From Roseiarcus sp963751165 (GTDB taxonomy: Bacteria; Pseudomonadota; Alphaproteobacteria; Rhizobiales; Beijerinckiaceae), in the NCBI GenBank assembly GCA_963751165.1, contig CAVVTP010000004.1, positions 62,001-126,000 of the forward strand: DNA of 64,000 nt, in the 5' to 3' direction. The translations under genes and the position numbers were made by a program. Shown here piece by piece: positions 43,364 through 51,901 of the stretch; the first letter of the stretch is position 1; the number at the start of each line of letters is the position of its first letter. Below the pieces are notes generated by a model. That model searched no databases and was not told the DNA's origin. It saw nothing but the letters and a program-made list of their open reading frames with translations.

Positions 43364-44002
43364 TTACATCCCCCAGTCGGCCAGCATCGCCTCCGCCTTC
43401 GCAGGATCGTCCTGCACCCGGTAGACCACTTGCCGCGACACCCCCGCCGCATCCGCGATGGAGGTCGGGCTGGCGTCCCGCGCGAGCATGTCACGGATGA
43501 TGTCGAGTTGCGCCCTGTCGAAGCTCGGCTTCCGGCCGCGATAGCTGTGCGGCTCGGTGGCCTTGGCGTGCGCTATTCCGGCCTTCTGGGCCTCGCGGGT
43601 GGCTTCGGCCTGCGCTTCCGCCGTGGCCGCCATGAAGGCTATCAGGGCGTCCCTGACGGCTTTCTGCATGGGGTCCTTAGTTGCCCCGTCGAACACCAGC
43701 CCGTTGATGACCGTGCGGACGATGACGCCTCGGCGCATGAACTGGCGGATGGCATCGGTGACATCGGCATAGTTCCTGCCCAGCCGGTCTACCCAGCGCA
43801 CGACCAGCGTGTCCCCGGAGCGCAGCATGTCGAACAGCCTGCGCCCCTGTGGTCTCTCCGCGAGCGTGGTGCGGACGCCTGACACACCATCGTCAGCCAC
43901 CACCTCGTCAATCTTGAACCCAGCGGCGCGGGCCTGTGCGGCCTGATGGTCGATGGTCTGGTCCGTGGTGGAGACGCGGGCGTAGAGGATGGTCTTGGAC
44001 AT
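43364..44002 (-). CDS. Serine recombinase (resolvase/invertase family)
   Basis: A 212-residue protein with the resolvase catalytic domain: ILYARVSTTDQTIDHQ (catalytic Ser in RVST), VVADDGVSGVRTTLAERPQG, DTLVVRWVDRLGRNYADV and the E-helix. A C-terminal HTH (LARDASPTSIADAAGVSRQV) binds DNA. It is of the small Tn3-resolvase/Pin size. The region just upstream carries at least six TGTCCG/CGGACA motifs that look like half-sites of a res site. It could resolve dimers or invert/excise DNA within the element. Confidence 0.88.
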   Translation of the reverse strand: MSKTILYARVSTTDQTIDHQAAQARAAGFKIDEVVADDGVSGVRTTLAERPQGRRLFDMLRSGDTLVVRWVDRLGRNYADVTDAIRQFMRRGVIVRTVINGLVFDGATKDPMQKAVRDALIAFMAATAEAQAEATREAQKAGIAHAKATEPHSYRGRKPSFDRAQLDIIRDMLARDASPTSIADAAGVSRQVVYRVQDDPAKAEAMLADWGM

Positions 44003-44628
44003 GAGGAACCTCGTGTGGGCGGCCGGCGGACCTCATGTCCGCATGGCTACTGTCCGCACAGTATAGCGTCCGTAGAGCGAAGTCAACCCTTGCGGACACG
44101 CCTTTCGATGGCTCGCTCGGTGTCCGTGAGGGCATACCCTTGCGGACATAGCTGGACGGACTCCAAGTCCTTGTCGTCACCCGTCTACATTGCGCCGTCT
44201 CACTGGCAGGCGTATCAGACGACAGCCTTGCCCCTTCCCTGGGGCGTCCGGTGCGTTGGCGCTTATGTCGGCTATGCGTCGAGCGGAATGTCCATGCGGA
44301 CATTGAGCATTAGCGTTGGGAGAGTGAGGACCGCAGGCATCCCGACACCATCCCGCTGGCGCGCCCATCGACACGACCGAAGGAAGACTGGGCTGTGTGA
44401 AGACGCGGCCGGAGGGTGACCGGGGGAATTGCGCGGGACGACTGTCGATAAAAGGTCTGACGCATTTTTGCGCAAAAAATTTGGCGGTTTCGCCCAGCCC
44501 GAAACACTGCGGGGCCACTGACTAAGAGTATAGCCCCCACGTTCAGGCTAACTTGAGGGATACTGTTAGGTTAGCGCAAATAACATAGAAGTGGATGGAC
44601 AAATGCGAAAGTCCATACGAGGAACAAT
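44003..44628. promoter_or_regulatory. 626-bp divergent control region with repeated TGTCCGCA motifs
   Basis: No gene is seen. TGTCCGCA occurs at 44036-44043 and 44051-44058, its complement TGCGGACA at 44091-44098, 44141-44148 and 44295-44302, and TGTCCGTG at 44121-44128. Resolvase half-sites in Tn3-type res regions start TGTCYG and end CRGACA, so this fits a res site beside its resolvase gene. Further right, TTTTTGCGCAAAAA (44465-44478) is a perfect palindrome about 150 bp before the divergent gene. GAGGAACAAT precedes that gene's ATG. Confidence 0.55.
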
Positions 44629-45315
44629 ATGACATTTAATCTGACTATATTGACGCCAAAGAACGTTTACCAATGCTCTGATTTTCGCCTAACCTACATG
44701 GGTGGCCAATACGATGATGAAGAGGCACAAAAGATCGTTGTCATTTCTACAGTCTCTTGGACAGCTATGGTGCAGTTTGCGGGAGTGGGAAAAACGTCGG
44801 CAGGCTTTGACACAACCGATTGGCTTGCCAAGCTGGCCACCACATTTAAAATGGACAATTCGCTTCGGTCTCTTATGTCAGAGGTGCGAGCAGCGGGTGA
44901 AAAATACGTGGGTAATTTGGAGCCTCACTCCTTCACAATAAGCGGATTTGAGGGAGATAGGCCCTTCGTTAGCGTAATATCCAACTTTCAGGGCTTACCC
45001 GATACTCGTGAATTTTTTTCGCGGCGACAGTGGATTGTATCGACTTCCAGACAAAGACATATCGCCATCGCGACAGGATCAGGTGCCACCTGCCTAGTGC
45101 CCGCGGACCTCCGAAACCTCGCTAACATTGCACGTAGATGCCCTCCAAACGTTGTATTACAGACGCTCGCGAAGATGAACAGGCATGTGGCGGCGGACCG
45201 TGCTTCCCGCAACACCGTCAGTGACAGCTGCTTCGCGGCGCACCTTCGTTATGACGGAGCCGGCGAGCTAGTGGTCAAAATCAAACGAATGAGTTCCGCC
45301 CGCTCAAACGAATAA
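44629..45315 (+). CDS. Orphan protein, Ntn-hydrolase-fold-like
   Basis: A 228-residue protein encoded by AT-richer DNA than its neighbours. The start (MTFNLTILTPKNVYQCSDFR) and the following KIVVISTVSWTAMVQFAGVG resemble the first two beta strands of proteasome-beta/HslV-like proteins (TILTPxxVYxxSDxR, then VxFAGxG), and GFDTTDWLAKLA, LEPHSFTISGFEGDRPFVSV fit the later layers. It lacks a Thr, Ser or Cys directly after the initiator Met or a visible propeptide, so peptidase activity is doubtful. I recognise no closer family. It is the only rightward gene of the element, facing away from the recombinase, and is thus its probable cargo. Confidence 0.55.
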   Translation: MTFNLTILTPKNVYQCSDFRLTYMGGQYDDEEAQKIVVISTVSWTAMVQFAGVGKTSAGFDTTDWLAKLATTFKMDNSLRSLMSEVRAAGEKYVGNLEPHSFTISGFEGDRPFVSVISNFQGLPDTREFFSRRQWIVSTSRQRHIAIATGSGATCLVPADLRNLANIARRCPPNVVLQTLAKMNRHVAADRASRNTVSDSCFAAHLRYDGAGELVVKIKRMSSARSNE

Positions 45316-45764
45316 GTCCGCCCGCTCTCCAATGTTTCCAAGGCTCGGCGCGCGAGGCGGCGGGTTCGGAGTGTCAGATTCAGATCCACTAGTGCCGTAT
45401 GACGTTAATCCGGGTCGTGAATATCTGCCCGCGTTTGCGATGCGTTTGGTGCCTCCGGGCAGGAAGCTAACGCCAAAGTTCGACACTGACGGAACTCCGC
45501 TGCCGCGCCGCTTAGTGCAGATGGCTTTGAAACGAGGAACTACGACAGGCCCTCCTATGCCCGCCCTCATGGTAGTCGCAGAGTTCGCGGCAAATCTCGA
45601 ACCAATCGCAGCATCGAATGGCACGCTGGAAGGTCCGATTTCGTAATCCGTATGACGTCGTCCTCCGAAGCCCCTCGCAGGGCGTAGCCTTGCGGCTTGA
45701 AGGTGAACCAGCGCCTGTAAGGGTCTTGACGATCTACATGAGGGAGGTGCGGCCCGCCGTCGGG
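45316..45764. other. Region between orphan gene and integrase
   Basis: About 450 bp between convergent genes. It contains only the doubtful 104-codon frame described separately; from 45650 to 45764 nothing is seen. Confidence 0.35.
45332..45646 (+). CDS. Possible small protein of the integrative element
   Basis: A 104-codon open frame 16 bp after the previous gene. The product (VSDSDPLVPYDVNPGREYLP, FAMRLVPPGRKLTPKFDTDG) has no recognised domain. The opposite strand is also open over the same stretch, so coding is uncertain. Confidence 0.25.
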   Translation: MFPRLGARGGGFGVSDSDPLVPYDVNPGREYLPAFAMRLVPPGRKLTPKFDTDGTPLPRRLVQMALKRGTTTGPPMPALMVVAEFAANLEPIAASNGTLEGPIS

Positions 45765-47360
45765 CTAAACGACCATGCGCGTGAGCCGCTCGATAGCCGC
45801 CGCCATCGTCTTGATCGTGACGTCGCCGTAGCCCTCAGCCGCCGTGCGCGGGGCGTGCCCTTGGATCGCATCGAGGATGCGGGTCGCGATGCCGGCCTCC
45901 ATGCCTACGGTCTTGAAGCGGTGCCGCCACCCGTGCATCGGTGCGACGTTTGGGTCGGTCACGATCTCGCGCGCGAACTCCGCCAGCCGGTTCTTGAGGC
46001 CCTGTAATGGCCCCAGCACGTCCCCGCCGACCCCCACCTTGAGGAACAGGTGGCCAGCGGGAGCGGCCGCCACGAAGGCCGGGAAGCCAAGCTCGGTAAG
46101 GTGCGGATGAAGGACGACGGTGCGTGCTTCGTTGGTCTTGATGGTTCCCGCCTCGGGGGTCAGACGGATGGTCCAATGATCGCCCTCGCGGGCCACGTCC
46201 TGCTTCCGCAGTTGGGCAAGCTCCCCCACCCGCGCGCCGGTATAGGCGGCCAGCCACGGAACCCAACGCTTCGCCGCGAAAGTTCCCGCGCTCTCCCCGC
46301 CGCGTTGATGATGCAGGGCGGCCGACAGGATCGCCTTCGCCTCCGCGTCGGTGAAGCCCTTACCCCGGAGCTTGGGCTGCTTGCCTAGCTTGATCGTGAT
46401 GCCAGTGACTGGGTTGCTGGGCAGCTTCCTATTGGAGACGGCCCAGCCGAACAACGTCTTGAGCCCGGCGAGGTCCAAGTCCTTCACGGTTTTGGCCGAG
46501 ATGCGCTTCCCGGTCCTCGGGTTGATTGTCGCAAGTCGATGGTCCTTGAAGCGCACGACGTCGTCCGGCGTCACTATGCGCGCGTCATCATGACCGAGGA
46601 AGGCGGCCAGAGCCGCCATCGTGGTGCTGTAGCTCTCGTGCGTGCTGGGTTTGCGCCCGGTGGCCTGCGCCTCCCGCCACCAACCGTCCAGTACGCCCGT
46701 GAGCGTTACGGAGCCCCCATGGTCAGTCGCCGCCGCCTTCGTCGCAGCCGGGGGCTTCCATTCGGGGAACTGCTCGGGCCGTCGGTCGGGTCGGAAGTCT
46801 CGCCCCGCGCGCCGCGCTAGGAGCCGCATAGAGGCGAAGAACTCGACCTCCAAGGCTTCGAGGAAGGCCGGCATCTGCTCGTCGGTCAGGCGGATGTCGT
46901 TGGCCTTGAGGAACTCCGCGACCCGGCCGTGGTCCATCAAGAAGGCGGTGACTCTCCGCTGCGCGGCGGCGCAACGGGGCGTCGAGGGGTCGAAGTCGCG
47001 CTCGTCAAGCTCCGGTCGGTACTGTAGGTCGATGTCGTGGAGTTGCTCGGCCCACATGAGCCATCCGTCAGGGTCGGTGCCGGGGTCGTCCTCGAAGATC
47101 GGAACGAACCAGCGATACCAGAGACCCGCCAGCGCAGACGCCTCCTTCAGCGTGAGCGGCTTCGGGCCTTCCCGCAGCGCAGTCCATTCGGCGGCCACCT
47201 TCGCGGCGACTTCGGGGTGACGTGCGGCCGCCTCGCGGGGGTTCTTGGTTTTGAGCGAGATGCGCAGTTCGCGCTTGCCGACCAGTCGTCGCAAGTCGTC
47301 GGGAACGACCTTCCGGAAGTAATACGTGCTGGTCTTGGGATGCTTGAAAGGACGTGACAT
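45765..47360 (-). CDS. Tyrosine site-specific integrase
   Basis: A 531-residue integrase. The N-terminus (FKHPKTSTYYFRKVVPDDLR, LRISLKTKNPREAA) is the DUF6538-like arm-binding head. A core-binding SAM-like domain lies around 225-310 (LTGVLDGWWREAQATGRKPS). The catalytic domain has Arg I in AYTGARVGELAQL, HxxR in HGWRHRFKTVG, a His in GHAPRTAAEGYGD and Tyr in that last motif. The ATG at 47358-47360 is chosen over one 7 codons upstream. It sits next to tRNA-Leu, the att site, as in most tRNA-targeted islands. Confidence 0.93.
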   Translation of the reverse strand: MSRPFKHPKTSTYYFRKVVPDDLRRLVGKRELRISLKTKNPREAAARHPEVAAKVAAEWTALREGPKPLTLKEASALAGLWYRWFVPIFEDDPGTDPDGWLMWAEQLHDIDLQYRPELDERDFDPSTPRCAAAQRRVTAFLMDHGRVAEFLKANDIRLTDEQMPAFLEALEVEFFASMRLLARRAGRDFRPDRRPEQFPEWKPPAATKAAATDHGGSVTLTGVLDGWWREAQATGRKPSTHESYSTTMAALAAFLGHDDARIVTPDDVVRFKDHRLATINPRTGKRISAKTVKDLDLAGLKTLFGWAVSNRKLPSNPVTGITIKLGKQPKLRGKGFTDAEAKAILSAALHHQRGGESAGTFAAKRWVPWLAAYTGARVGELAQLRKQDVAREGDHWTIRLTPEAGTIKTNEARTVVLHPHLTELGFPAFVAAAPAGHLFLKVGVGGDVLGPLQGLKNRLAEFAREIVTDPNVAPMHGWRHRFKTVGMEAGIATRILDAIQGHAPRTAAEGYGDVTIKTMAAAIERLTRMVV

Positions 47361-47385
47361 GCATAGGACCATCTGGACCACCCGA

Positions 47386-47421
47386 TTGTACCACCTCGGG
47401 TGACCGCAAGTCTCTGATATT
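47386..47421. repeat. Right arm-type site candidates
   Basis: TTGTACCACC at 47386-47395 and the 18-bp mirrored copy of the left arm repeat at 47404-47421. Both lie between the integrase start and the att copy. Confidence 0.6.
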
Positions 47422-47456
47422 GAGTAACTATCGGTCGGTCAATGACTTAGTCGAAC

Positions 47457-47476
47457 CGATGGTGCCCAGGAAAGGA
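47457..47476. repeat. attR, tRNA-proximal att copy
   Basis: Exact 20-bp duplicate of 40403-40422, lying within the 3' end of the intact tRNA-Leu gene. Integration therefore kept the tRNA functional. Confidence 0.88.
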
Positions 47477-47545
47477 CTTCGAACCTTCACGGCTTGCACC
47501 GCTGGTACCTGAAACCAGTGCGTCTACCAATTCCGCCACCTGGGC
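47460..47545 (-). tRNA. tRNA-Leu (anticodon CAG)
   Basis: Read on the minus strand the gene starts GCCCAGGTGGCGGAATTGG at 47545 and ends CCTGGGC-A-CCA at 47460, with CCA encoded. The acceptor stem GCCCAGG/CCTGGGC pairs perfectly. The anticodon arm CTGGT-TTCAGGT-ACCAG gives anticodon CAG, the long variable arm of class II tRNAs follows, and the T loop GTTCGAA is present. Length about 86 nt. It is the integration target of the element on its 3' side. Confidence 0.95.
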
Positions 47546-47791
47546 ACGGCGCAGTCTCATAGGAGCGGGGCCGGGGCGATGTCAATGGCGTGCGCCATAG
47601 CCCGTGAGGTTAGCCCGTCTTCGCGGATTTGCCTGTGGATAACCTGATCTTTGTGGCGTTTCACGCCGTCCAAGTATTTGGATTGTTTGATGCGGCTATT
47701 GGGGCCGGGGCCAAAATCGGCTGTAGTGAAGACCAACTCAGTTTGAACCGGATTCCTCGACTCGACTTTCCGTGTCACACTGGGTTCCGCC

Positions 47792-48708
47792 ATGTTTCTC
47801 CGGAAGACCGAGCGGCGAAAGGACGGGAAGACGCATCTCTACTGGAGCGTTGTCGAGAACCGGCGTCTGGACAGCGGTCGGGTGGTGCAGCGTTATGTCC
47901 TATACCTCGGCGAGATCAATTCTTCTCAGGCTGAAGCTTGGCGCAGGGCGATCGAGGTGTTCGACGAGGACGCCGGCGCGCCCCGTTCGCTGTCGTTGTT
48001 TTCCGATGAGCGTTGCGATCTTCCCGCCGCCGACGCCTCGATCGTGCGTCTGCGGCTCGGCGAGATGCGGCTCTGCCGGCCGCGCCAGTGGGGCGCCTGC
48101 TGGCTCGCCGGCGTTCTGTGGCGCGAACTGCAACTCGACCGCTTCTGGGCCGATCGCCTGCCAGGAAGCCGCAAAGGGACGCGCTGGGCCGACGTGCTGC
48201 AAGTGCTGGCGACGTATCGCCTCATTTCACCCGGCAGCGAGTGGCGGCTGCATCGCCAATGGTTCCTCGATAGCGCCATGGCCGATTTGCTCGGCGCCGA
48301 CTTCGGCCTTGCGGAAGCGCACAAGCTCTACGCCTGTCACGACAAGCTCATCGCCCACAAACAGGCGCTGTTCTCACATCTGACGCAGCGTTGGCGCGAT
48401 CTATTCAACGCCTCCTTCGACGTGCTGCTCTACGATCTGACCAGCACCTATTTCGAGGTCAACGCCTCCGACCTGCCCGAGGGCTCGAAACGCCGCCACG
48501 GCTACAGCCGCGACAAGCGGCCCGATTGCCCGCAACTCGTCATCGCCCTCCTCGTCACCCCCGAAGGGCTGCCGCTCGCCTACGAGGTTCTGCCCGGCAA
48601 CGCGGCCGACAGCAAGACGCTGCGGTCCTTCCTCGAAAAGATCGAGAGCCAGTACGGCAAGGCGCGGCGGGTCTGGGTCATGGACCGCGGCGTGCCGACC
48701 GAGGAGGT
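47792..48708 (+). pseudogene. IS1634-type transposase, 5' part
   Basis: MFLRKTERRKDGKTHLYWSV is the typical N-terminus of IS1634-like DDE transposases, and the first catalytic Asp region is in FDVLLYDLTSTYFEV. Later motifs include GYSRDKRPDCPQLVIALLV, LPLAYEVLPGNAADSKTL and WVMDRGVPTEEV, where the coding sequence is broken by the IS21 copy. The protein continues in the same frame at 51043, so the original gene was intact before the insertion. Confidence 0.9.
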
Positions 48709-48769
48709 GTGAGTGGCGGATCAATTCTCCCCACTTGTGACATTTGAATTTTCCCCAGTTTTCGTGACT

Positions 48770-48803
48770 GCCGACCATCCCGGGCATGCCCGGGATGGTC
48801 GGC
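48770..48803. repeat. 34-bp perfect palindrome upstream of istA
   Basis: GCCGACCATCCCGGGCA followed directly by its reverse complement. There is no spacer. It lies between the left end of the IS21 copy and the istA start; as RNA it would form a strong hairpin that could limit expression from outside promoters. Confidence 0.9.
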
Positions 48804-48853
48804 GGGCGCACCGAATTGCCGAGGCTCCTCCTGCTGGCGGGAGGGAGGACCCG

Positions 48854-50113
48854 GTGATCAAACTTGGGGAGCTCGTCATGATCCTGGATTTGCACCGTCA
48901 AGGCCTGTCGGTCAGCGCCATAGCCCGGCAGGTCGGCCTCGACCGAAAGACAGTCAGGACCTACATCGCCAAAGGGCTGGACCCGCCAGCCTACAAGAAG
49001 CGGCCGCCGGCGCCGAGCCTCATCGATGGCTTCGAACCCTATGTGCGCGAGCGCCTGGCGGCCTATCCTGCTCTGACCGCCCAACGTCTTTTGCGAGAAC
49101 TGAAGGACCGCGGCTTTCCCGGCAGCTACAGCGTCGTGCGGGACCGTGTGCGCGAGCTTCGTCCGCCCCGTAGTGCCGGGTACGAGGCGCGGTTCGAGAC
49201 GGCGGCGGGCGAGAAGGCGCAGATCGACTTCGCCCGGTTCGAGGTCGAGTTCGCCGACGAGCCAGGGATGAAGCGCATCGTCTGGCTGTTCTCAATGGTG
49301 CTCGGATACTCTCGGCTGATTTGGGCGCGCTTCGTCCTCCACCAGGATCTGCAAAGCGTCCTGCGCTGCCACATCGCCGCCTTCGACGCGATCGGCGGCG
49401 CGCCGCGCACGATCCTCTACGATCGCATGAAAACCGCGGTGATCGGCGAAGACGTCGACGGGCTCATCATCTACAACCGCGCCCTCGTCGACCTCGCCCG
49501 GCACTACGGCTTCCAGCCGCGCGCGTGCCGGGCCTACCGGGCGAAAACGAAGGGCAAGGTCGAGCGGCCTTTTCGCTACATCCGCGAGGACTTCTTCCTC
49601 GGCGGCGCGTTCCGCAACCTCGACGACCTGAACGATCAACTCCGTCATTGGCTCGATACGGTCGCCAATCCGCGCGTGCACGCGACCACCAACCGGATTG
49701 TCAACGAGGCTTTCGCCGAGGAGAAGGCGTCATTGAAAGCCCTGCCGACCGTTCCCTACCGCGCGGTGCTGCGGCTCGAGCGGCGCGCTTCGCACGAAGG
49801 CATGGTAAGCGTCGGCGGCAATCTCTACAGCGTGCCCGACACGACGCGGCGGCGCATCTTCGAGGTCCACGTCCTCGCCGACGAGGTCCGCATTTTCGAA
49901 GACGGGGCGCTCGTTGCGACCCATGCGCCATTGGAGGGACGGGGCGAGAAACGGCTCGATCCTTCGCACCGCAAGCCCGTCAGCTCCTTCCGCCGCAGCC
50001 TGCGCGATGAGCCTCCGATCCTGATCCGCGCCGGCGACCGCGTCGTTCGTCGCTCGCTCGACTTCTACGCCGCCGTCGGCCGCCGTCTCGCGGACCGGGG
50101 AGGCGCACGATGA
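48854..50113 (+). CDS. istA: IS21-family transposase IstA
   Basis: A 419-residue DDE transposase. An N-terminal HTH (LHRQGLSVSAIARQVGLDRK) is followed by the RNase H-like core with Asp in AQIDFARFEVEF, Asp in RTILYDRMKTAV and Glu in KGKVERPFRYIREDFF. The GTG at 48854 is chosen because GGAGG lies about 6 nt upstream; the frame is open to 48713 but that part is terminal-repeat sequence. Its stop overlaps istB by 4 bp, as usual. Confidence 0.93.
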   Translation: MIKLGELVMILDLHRQGLSVSAIARQVGLDRKTVRTYIAKGLDPPAYKKRPPAPSLIDGFEPYVRERLAAYPALTAQRLLRELKDRGFPGSYSVVRDRVRELRPPRSAGYEARFETAAGEKAQIDFARFEVEFADEPGMKRIVWLFSMVLGYSRLIWARFVLHQDLQSVLRCHIAAFDAIGGAPRTILYDRMKTAVIGEDVDGLIIYNRALVDLARHYGFQPRACRAYRAKTKGKVERPFRYIREDFFLGGAFRNLDDLNDQLRHWLDTVANPRVHATTNRIVNEAFAEEKASLKALPTVPYRAVLRLERRASHEGMVSVGGNLYSVPDTTRRRIFEVHVLADEVRIFEDGALVATHAPLEGRGEKRLDPSHRKPVSSFRRSLRDEPPILIRAGDRVVRRSLDFYAAVGRRLADRGGAR

Positions 50114-50970
50114 GCGCACCCTCCGTCATCGAGCGCGTCAAGACCACCCTCGTCGCCTTGAAGATGCCGCGGGCGCTGGAAGTCCTCGACGTCACTTTGC
50201 GCGGCATCGAGCGCGGCGAGATCGGCGCCGTCGAGGCCATCGACGCGTTGCTCACCGAAGAGCTGACCACGCGCGAGAACCGCCGCGTCAGAATGGCGGT
50301 TCAGATGGCCAGGCTGTCGGCGATCAAGACCCTTGCCGGTTTCGACTTCGCCTTCCAGCCCTCGCTCGACAAGAACCGCATCCTTGCGCTCGCCGGGCTG
50401 CAGTTCGTCGATCGCGCGGAAGCGCTTCATCTCATAGGCCCGCCTGGAACCGGGAAGACTCATCTCAGCCTCGCCCTCGGCGTCGAGGCGGTCAAAGCCG
50501 GCCGCAGCGTCTACTTCAGCTCGCTCGCCGACATCGTCGCAACCCTCGTCAAGGCCGAACGCGATGGCGCCCTTCGCGAGAGGATCCGCGACTATTGCCG
50601 CTTCGCCCTCCTCATCGTCGACGAGATCGGCTACCTCCCCGTCACCGCCGGCGGCGGCAATCTCTTCTTCCAGCTCGTCAACGCCCGCTACGAAAAGGGC
50701 GCGATGATCCTCACCTCAAACCGCGGCTTTGCCGAATGGGGCGACATCTTCGGCGATTCCGTTGTCGCGACGGCCCTGCTCGACAGATTGCTTCACCACG
50801 CCGTCGTCATCCAAATCGAGGGGTCAAGCTATCGGCTGCGCGAGCACGCCGACCTCTTGCCCGAAAACCTCCGCTTCAAGCCGAATGCCCCGGCCGCTCC
50901 CATTCCGCCGACCCTGAAGCGTCGCGGCCGCCCGCCAAAAAACGGAGGCGCCGATCACCCCCACGGCTGA
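50110..50970 (+). CDS. istB: IS21-family ATPase helper IstB
   Basis: A 286-residue AAA+ ATPase related to DnaC. Walker A is GPPGTGKTHLSLAL, Walker B LLIVDEIGYLPV, and sensor and arginine-finger regions ILTSNRGFAEWGDIF and ATALLDRLLHHA follow. It remodels target DNA for IstA. The C-terminus is Pro/Arg-rich. Both genes look intact, so this copy may be active. Confidence 0.95.
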   Translation: MSAPSVIERVKTTLVALKMPRALEVLDVTLRGIERGEIGAVEAIDALLTEELTTRENRRVRMAVQMARLSAIKTLAGFDFAFQPSLDKNRILALAGLQFVDRAEALHLIGPPGTGKTHLSLALGVEAVKAGRSVYFSSLADIVATLVKAERDGALRERIRDYCRFALLIVDEIGYLPVTAGGGNLFFQLVNARYEKGAMILTSNRGFAEWGDIFGDSVVATALLDRLLHHAVVIQIEGSSYRLREHADLLPENLRFKPNAPAAPIPPTLKRRGRPPKNGGADHPHG

Positions 50971-51042
50971 TCGCCGACCCGCCAGCTGGGGAATTTTGCG
51001 GCGCCACTTTTGAGGAATATCGCGGCGCCATTGACAGGAGGT

Positions 51043-51901
51043 TCTCGCCGAGATGCGCGCCTCCGATCCGCCTGTGCGCTATCTGGTCGGAACGCCCAAG
51101 GGACGCCTGACCCGCCTCGAAAAGCAGCTCCTCGACAAGCCCTGGCGGAAGGCGCGCGAGGGGGTCGAGGTCAAGCTCCTGGCCCAGGACGAAGAGCTCT
51201 ACGTCTTGGCCCAGAGCGCCGATCGCGTCAGCAAAGAGCGCGCAATGCGCAGGCGACAGCTCAAATGGCTGTGGGCGCGGTTGAAGAAGCTCGCTGAGAT
51301 GGACGTCTCCCGTGAGGAAAGGCTGATGAAGCTCGGCGCAGCGCGCTCCAAGGCGCCCTGCGCCTGGCGGCTCGTCAAGACCGAGGTCGACAAGACCGGC
51401 GCGCTGACCTACGCGCTCGACCGCGACAAGTTGCGCAAAATCAGACGCCGCGAGGGCCGCTACCTGTTGCGCACCAACATGACCGACGACGATCCCGCCA
51501 AACTCTGGCAGTACTATATCCAGCTCGTTGCTGTTGAGGAGGCGTTTCGAAACCTGAAGGGCGACCTCGCGATCCGCCCGGTTTTCCATAAATGCGAGAA
51601 GCGCATCGAAGCCCACATCTTCGTCGCCTTCCTCGCCTATTGCCTGCAGATCACCCTGACCCGCCGCCTGCACAGCCTCGCCCCGGGTCTCACCGCGCGT
51701 AGCGCGCTGGCGAAATTCGCCGCCCTGCAGATGATCGACGTGCACCTGCCCACCACCGACGGCCGAGAGATCGTCCTCACCCGCTTCACCGAACCCGAGC
51801 CCGACCTGCGCCTCCTCATCGCCCGCATGAAGCTCAAGCTGCCGGCCCAGCCGCCCCCCAAAATCGCCGCCGCCGCGCTTCCCACCCAACACCTCCTGTA
51901 G
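51043..51901 (+). pseudogene. IS1634-type transposase, 3' part
   Basis: Continues the frame broken at 48708: LAEMRASDPPVRYLVGTPKG, then the C-terminal catalytic Glu region QLVAVEEAFRNLKGDLAIRP and HIFVAFLAYCLQITLTRRL. Rejoined to the 5' part the transposase has about 590 residues, normal for the family. An isolated start codon at 51053 might give a partial product, which would be inactive. Confidence 0.9.

Larger units (their letters stand above)
40403..47476. mobile_element. 7.1-kb integrative element inserted in the 3' end of tRNA-Leu
   Basis: The 3' end of tRNA-Leu (47457-47476) is repeated exactly at 40403-40422 as a 20-bp direct repeat. Between the copies lie a tyrosine integrase directly next to the intact tRNA, a serine recombinase, a ParB-like protein with zinc-finger partner, an HNH-like protein and an orphan protein. 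All but the latter read leftwards. No phage structural, replication or conjugation gene is seen, so the element is a satellite or mobile defence/accessory island. Base composition of 42.4-45.6 kb is distinctly less GC-rich than the chromosome. Confidence 0.88.
48709..51035. mobile_element. IS21-family insertion sequence
   Basis: A 2,327-bp element with istA and istB, flanked by the 7-bp direct repeat AGGAGGT (48702-48708 and 51036-51042). Its ends are weakly inverted (GTGAGTGGCG and the complement of CGCCATTGAC) with repeated CCCCAG-type sub-terminal motifs, as usual for IS21. Removing it together with one duplication restores the outer transposase reading frame exactly. Confidence 0.9.

Noticed and set aside
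44036..44302. CRISPR-like repeats
   Set aside because: The repeated unit is only 8 bp, in both orientations and with irregular spacing; no spacer structure and no cas genes.
47557..47793. 78-codon minus-strand frame next to the IS1634-type element
   Set aside because: It crosses the IS terminal repeat and has no protein-like features.
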